Part shown: positions 62,831-64,000 of the stretch, piece by piece
How positions within the stretch are numbered: the stretch's first letter is position 1
How the letters are laid out: each line of letters starts with the position of its first letter
NCBI GenBank assembly: GCA_965224605.1
Contig: CBDCZP010000012.1
Span: forward strand, 219,376-283,375
Source: HyVt-477 sp965224605
GTDB taxonomy: Bacteria; Pseudomonadota; Gammaproteobacteria; Thiotrichales; Thiotrichaceae
Direction of reading: 5' to 3'
DNA length: 64,000 bases
Notes under the pieces: generated by a model
The model's database searches: none
The model's input: the letters and a program-made list of their open reading frames with translations, nothing else
Told to the model about the DNA's origin: nothing
Translations under genes and position numbers: made by a program

Positions 62831-63199
62831 CTTATCTGATGCCTCTTCATCACTGGTACTATTATTGCAACTAATGAGTTGCTGTCCAGAAACACTTATC
62901 GCTCCCCTTAGGTGGGTGAAAGCTAAATTGTAGGTCGTATGAGCGATAGCGCCATACGACAAAGAACCGTAAATGCAGCACCGTTGCCGGATGGCGTACC
63001 GTATCCGGCCTACAAAAAATACTGTTGCGATACCCTCTTTTATGAATACTTGCACAGTCTCAGGAGTTTGGGAACGAGGTATTATAAAACTAAGTCGTAT
63101 GTGACGGCTTGCTGATTATTAAGGCTATCCTGACTGAATCAGAGCTTTTTTAAGCCCCTATCTTTGCTACACTAAACGAATCCATAAAGAGCCCGTTCT
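62831..63199. other. Intergenic region with REP-like and MITE-end fragments
   Basis: No gene is supported. It holds the REP-like copy at 62929-63014, then GAATACTTGCACAGTCTC (63044-63061), which matches the inner end of the MITE at 5 kb, joined to TTTGGGAACGAGG, a half-site of the GTTCCCAAA palindromes. The dnaE promoter is probably in the last 100 bases. Confidence 0.5.
62929..63014. repeat. REP/BIME-like palindromic element, copy 2
   Basis: An 86-bp element homologous to that at 12071-12154. It has the same TGTAGGTCG / CGGCCTACA ends and the same GTTGCCGGATGGCGTACC right arm, with compensating changes in the stem (TGTAGGTCGTATGAGCG). It is non-coding. Confidence 0.75.
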
Positions 63200-64000
63200 A
63201 TGAGTTTCGTTCATCTCCGTTTACATTCCGAATACTCCCTGTCTGATAGCACTATCCGTCTTAAGCCTTTGATGCAGGCTGTTGAAGAAGGTGGAATGTC
63301 TGCTGTTGCTTTGACGGATCTTAACAATGTGTTTGCGTTGGTGAAATTCTATCGCATGGCGATGGGGGCTGGCATCAAGGCAGTGTTTGGTGTGGATATC
63401 TTGCTGGATAATGAGGATGACGATAACGCACCGTTTCACATGATCCTGCTTTGTCAGAATGACGAGGGTTACAGAAACCTTTCCAAGTTAATTTCTAAAG
63501 CGTATACCGATGGGCAGCACAAAGGTCTGGCGCGCGTTACGCAAGAGTGGCTCACAGAGTTTTCGGCGGGTTTGATTGCATTATCGGGTGGTAAAAGCGG
63601 CGATGTGGGTAAAGCACTGATTGATGGTAACACCGAGAAAGCTGAAGAGTTGGCTGCTCAGTGGTCAGCCATTTTCCCTGATAGATATTATGTTGAATTA
63701 CAGCGTACTGGCCGCACCAGTGATGAGGATTATCTGCATGCGGCGGTAGCTTTGGCAACTAAACTTGAACTCCCTGTAGTCGCCACAAATGACACCCGCT
63801 TTCTCAAGCCCGATGATTTTTATTCTCATGAAGCAAGGGTGTGTATTTCTGAGGGTTATGTGCTGGATGATAAGAATCGTCCCAAAAACTATACGGATCA
63901 ACAATACTTGCGTAGCGCAGAGGAAATGCAGGAGCTGTTTGCAGATATTCCCGAAGCATTGCAGAACACAGTCGAGATTGCCAAGCGTTGTAATTTATCA
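63200..64000 (+). CDS. dnaE: DNA polymerase III alpha subunit, N-terminal part
   Basis: 267 codons, running off the window end without a stop. FVHLRLHSEYSLSDSTIRLKPLM is the start of the DnaE PHP domain, followed by AVALTDLNNVFALVKFY, KAVFGVDILL and ATNDTRFLKPDDFYSHEAR. It is the catalytic subunit of the replicative polymerase. The complete protein should be about 1,150-1,170 residues. The start ATG at 63200 matches the family's usual N-terminus. Confidence 0.95.
   Translation, partial: MSFVHLRLHSEYSLSDSTIRLKPLMQAVEEGGMSAVALTDLNNVFALVKFYRMAMGAGIKAVFGVDILLDNEDDDNAPFHMILLCQNDEGYRNLSKLISKAYTDGQHKGLARVTQEWLTEFSAGLIALSGGKSGDVGKALIDGNTEKAEELAAQWSAIFPDRYYVELQRTGRTSDEDYLHAAVALATKLELPVVATNDTRFLKPDDFYSHEARVCISEGYVLDDKNRPKNYTDQQYLRSAEEMQELFADIPEALQNTVEIAKRCNLS

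Noticed and set aside
1..64000. tRNA, rRNA, riboswitches and phage or integrase genes
   Set aside because: No cloverleaf, rRNA-like stretch, known riboswitch core or recombinase motif was recognised by reading; a covariance-model scan would be decisive.

Overview
The window comes from an AT-rich (roughly 40% GC by eye) Gram-negative genome. LpxC, a KpsD-type outer-membrane polysaccharide exporter, CMP-Kdo synthesis genes, a fused LplT/PlsC/acyl-ACP ligase (Aas) and a YajR-type transporter point to a gammaproteobacterium. The dispersed GTTCCCAAA-type palindromes and MITE-like elements are reminiscent of Thiotrichales or Beggiatoa-like genomes, but that placement is a guess.

Layout. 1-13.2 kb is housekeeping and accessory: an ECF sigma factor with an RskA-like anti-sigma partner, a YajR-like MFS exporter, an alpha/beta-hydrolase lipoprotein, a small Spy-like periplasmic protein, a MITE, a PL14-like polysaccharide lyase, a patatin, the tripartite Aas protein and a stand-alone LpxC. 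13.4-41.1 kb is a large ABC-transporter-dependent (group 2, kps-type) capsule locus. It holds kpsD, four large glycosyltransferase-like proteins, kdsB, a methyltransferase, an epimerase, an SGNH/GSCFA pair, a GT8-like enzyme and kpsF. A frameshifted sulfotransferase follows. Next, on the minus strand, come kpsE, kpsT, kpsM and two coiled-coil proteins. A decayed vapBC pair precedes more glycosyltransferases (GT2, a single-module KpsC, GT-D, GT25) and an APS kinase. KdsB and KpsF make CMP-Kdo for the linker, KpsC starts the Kdo linker, KpsMT-E-D export the chain, and CysC plus the sulfotransferase suggest that the glycan is, or was, sulfated.

41.3-54.8 kb holds two unknown exported proteins, a secreted reprolysin-like metalloprotease with a P-domain, exonuclease III, a DUF2853 protein and a minus-strand block: ECF sigma, cupin (ChrR-like) anti-sigma, DUF4331 protein, small lipoprotein, TPR protein and HupE/UreJ-like membrane protein. 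The sigma gene and the DUF4331 gene carry nearly the same promoter-like sequence, which suggests an autoregulated ECF regulon. An FGE-like protein and a TetR/DM13 divergent pair follow.

54.9-64 kb carries a very large lipoprotein with eleven tandem 105-bp thrombospondin type-3-like calcium-binding units. It is split by an apparent one-base frameshift from an 800-residue downstream part. The window ends inside dnaE. Two apparent one-base indels (sulfotransferase and giant lipoprotein) could be real or assembly errors.
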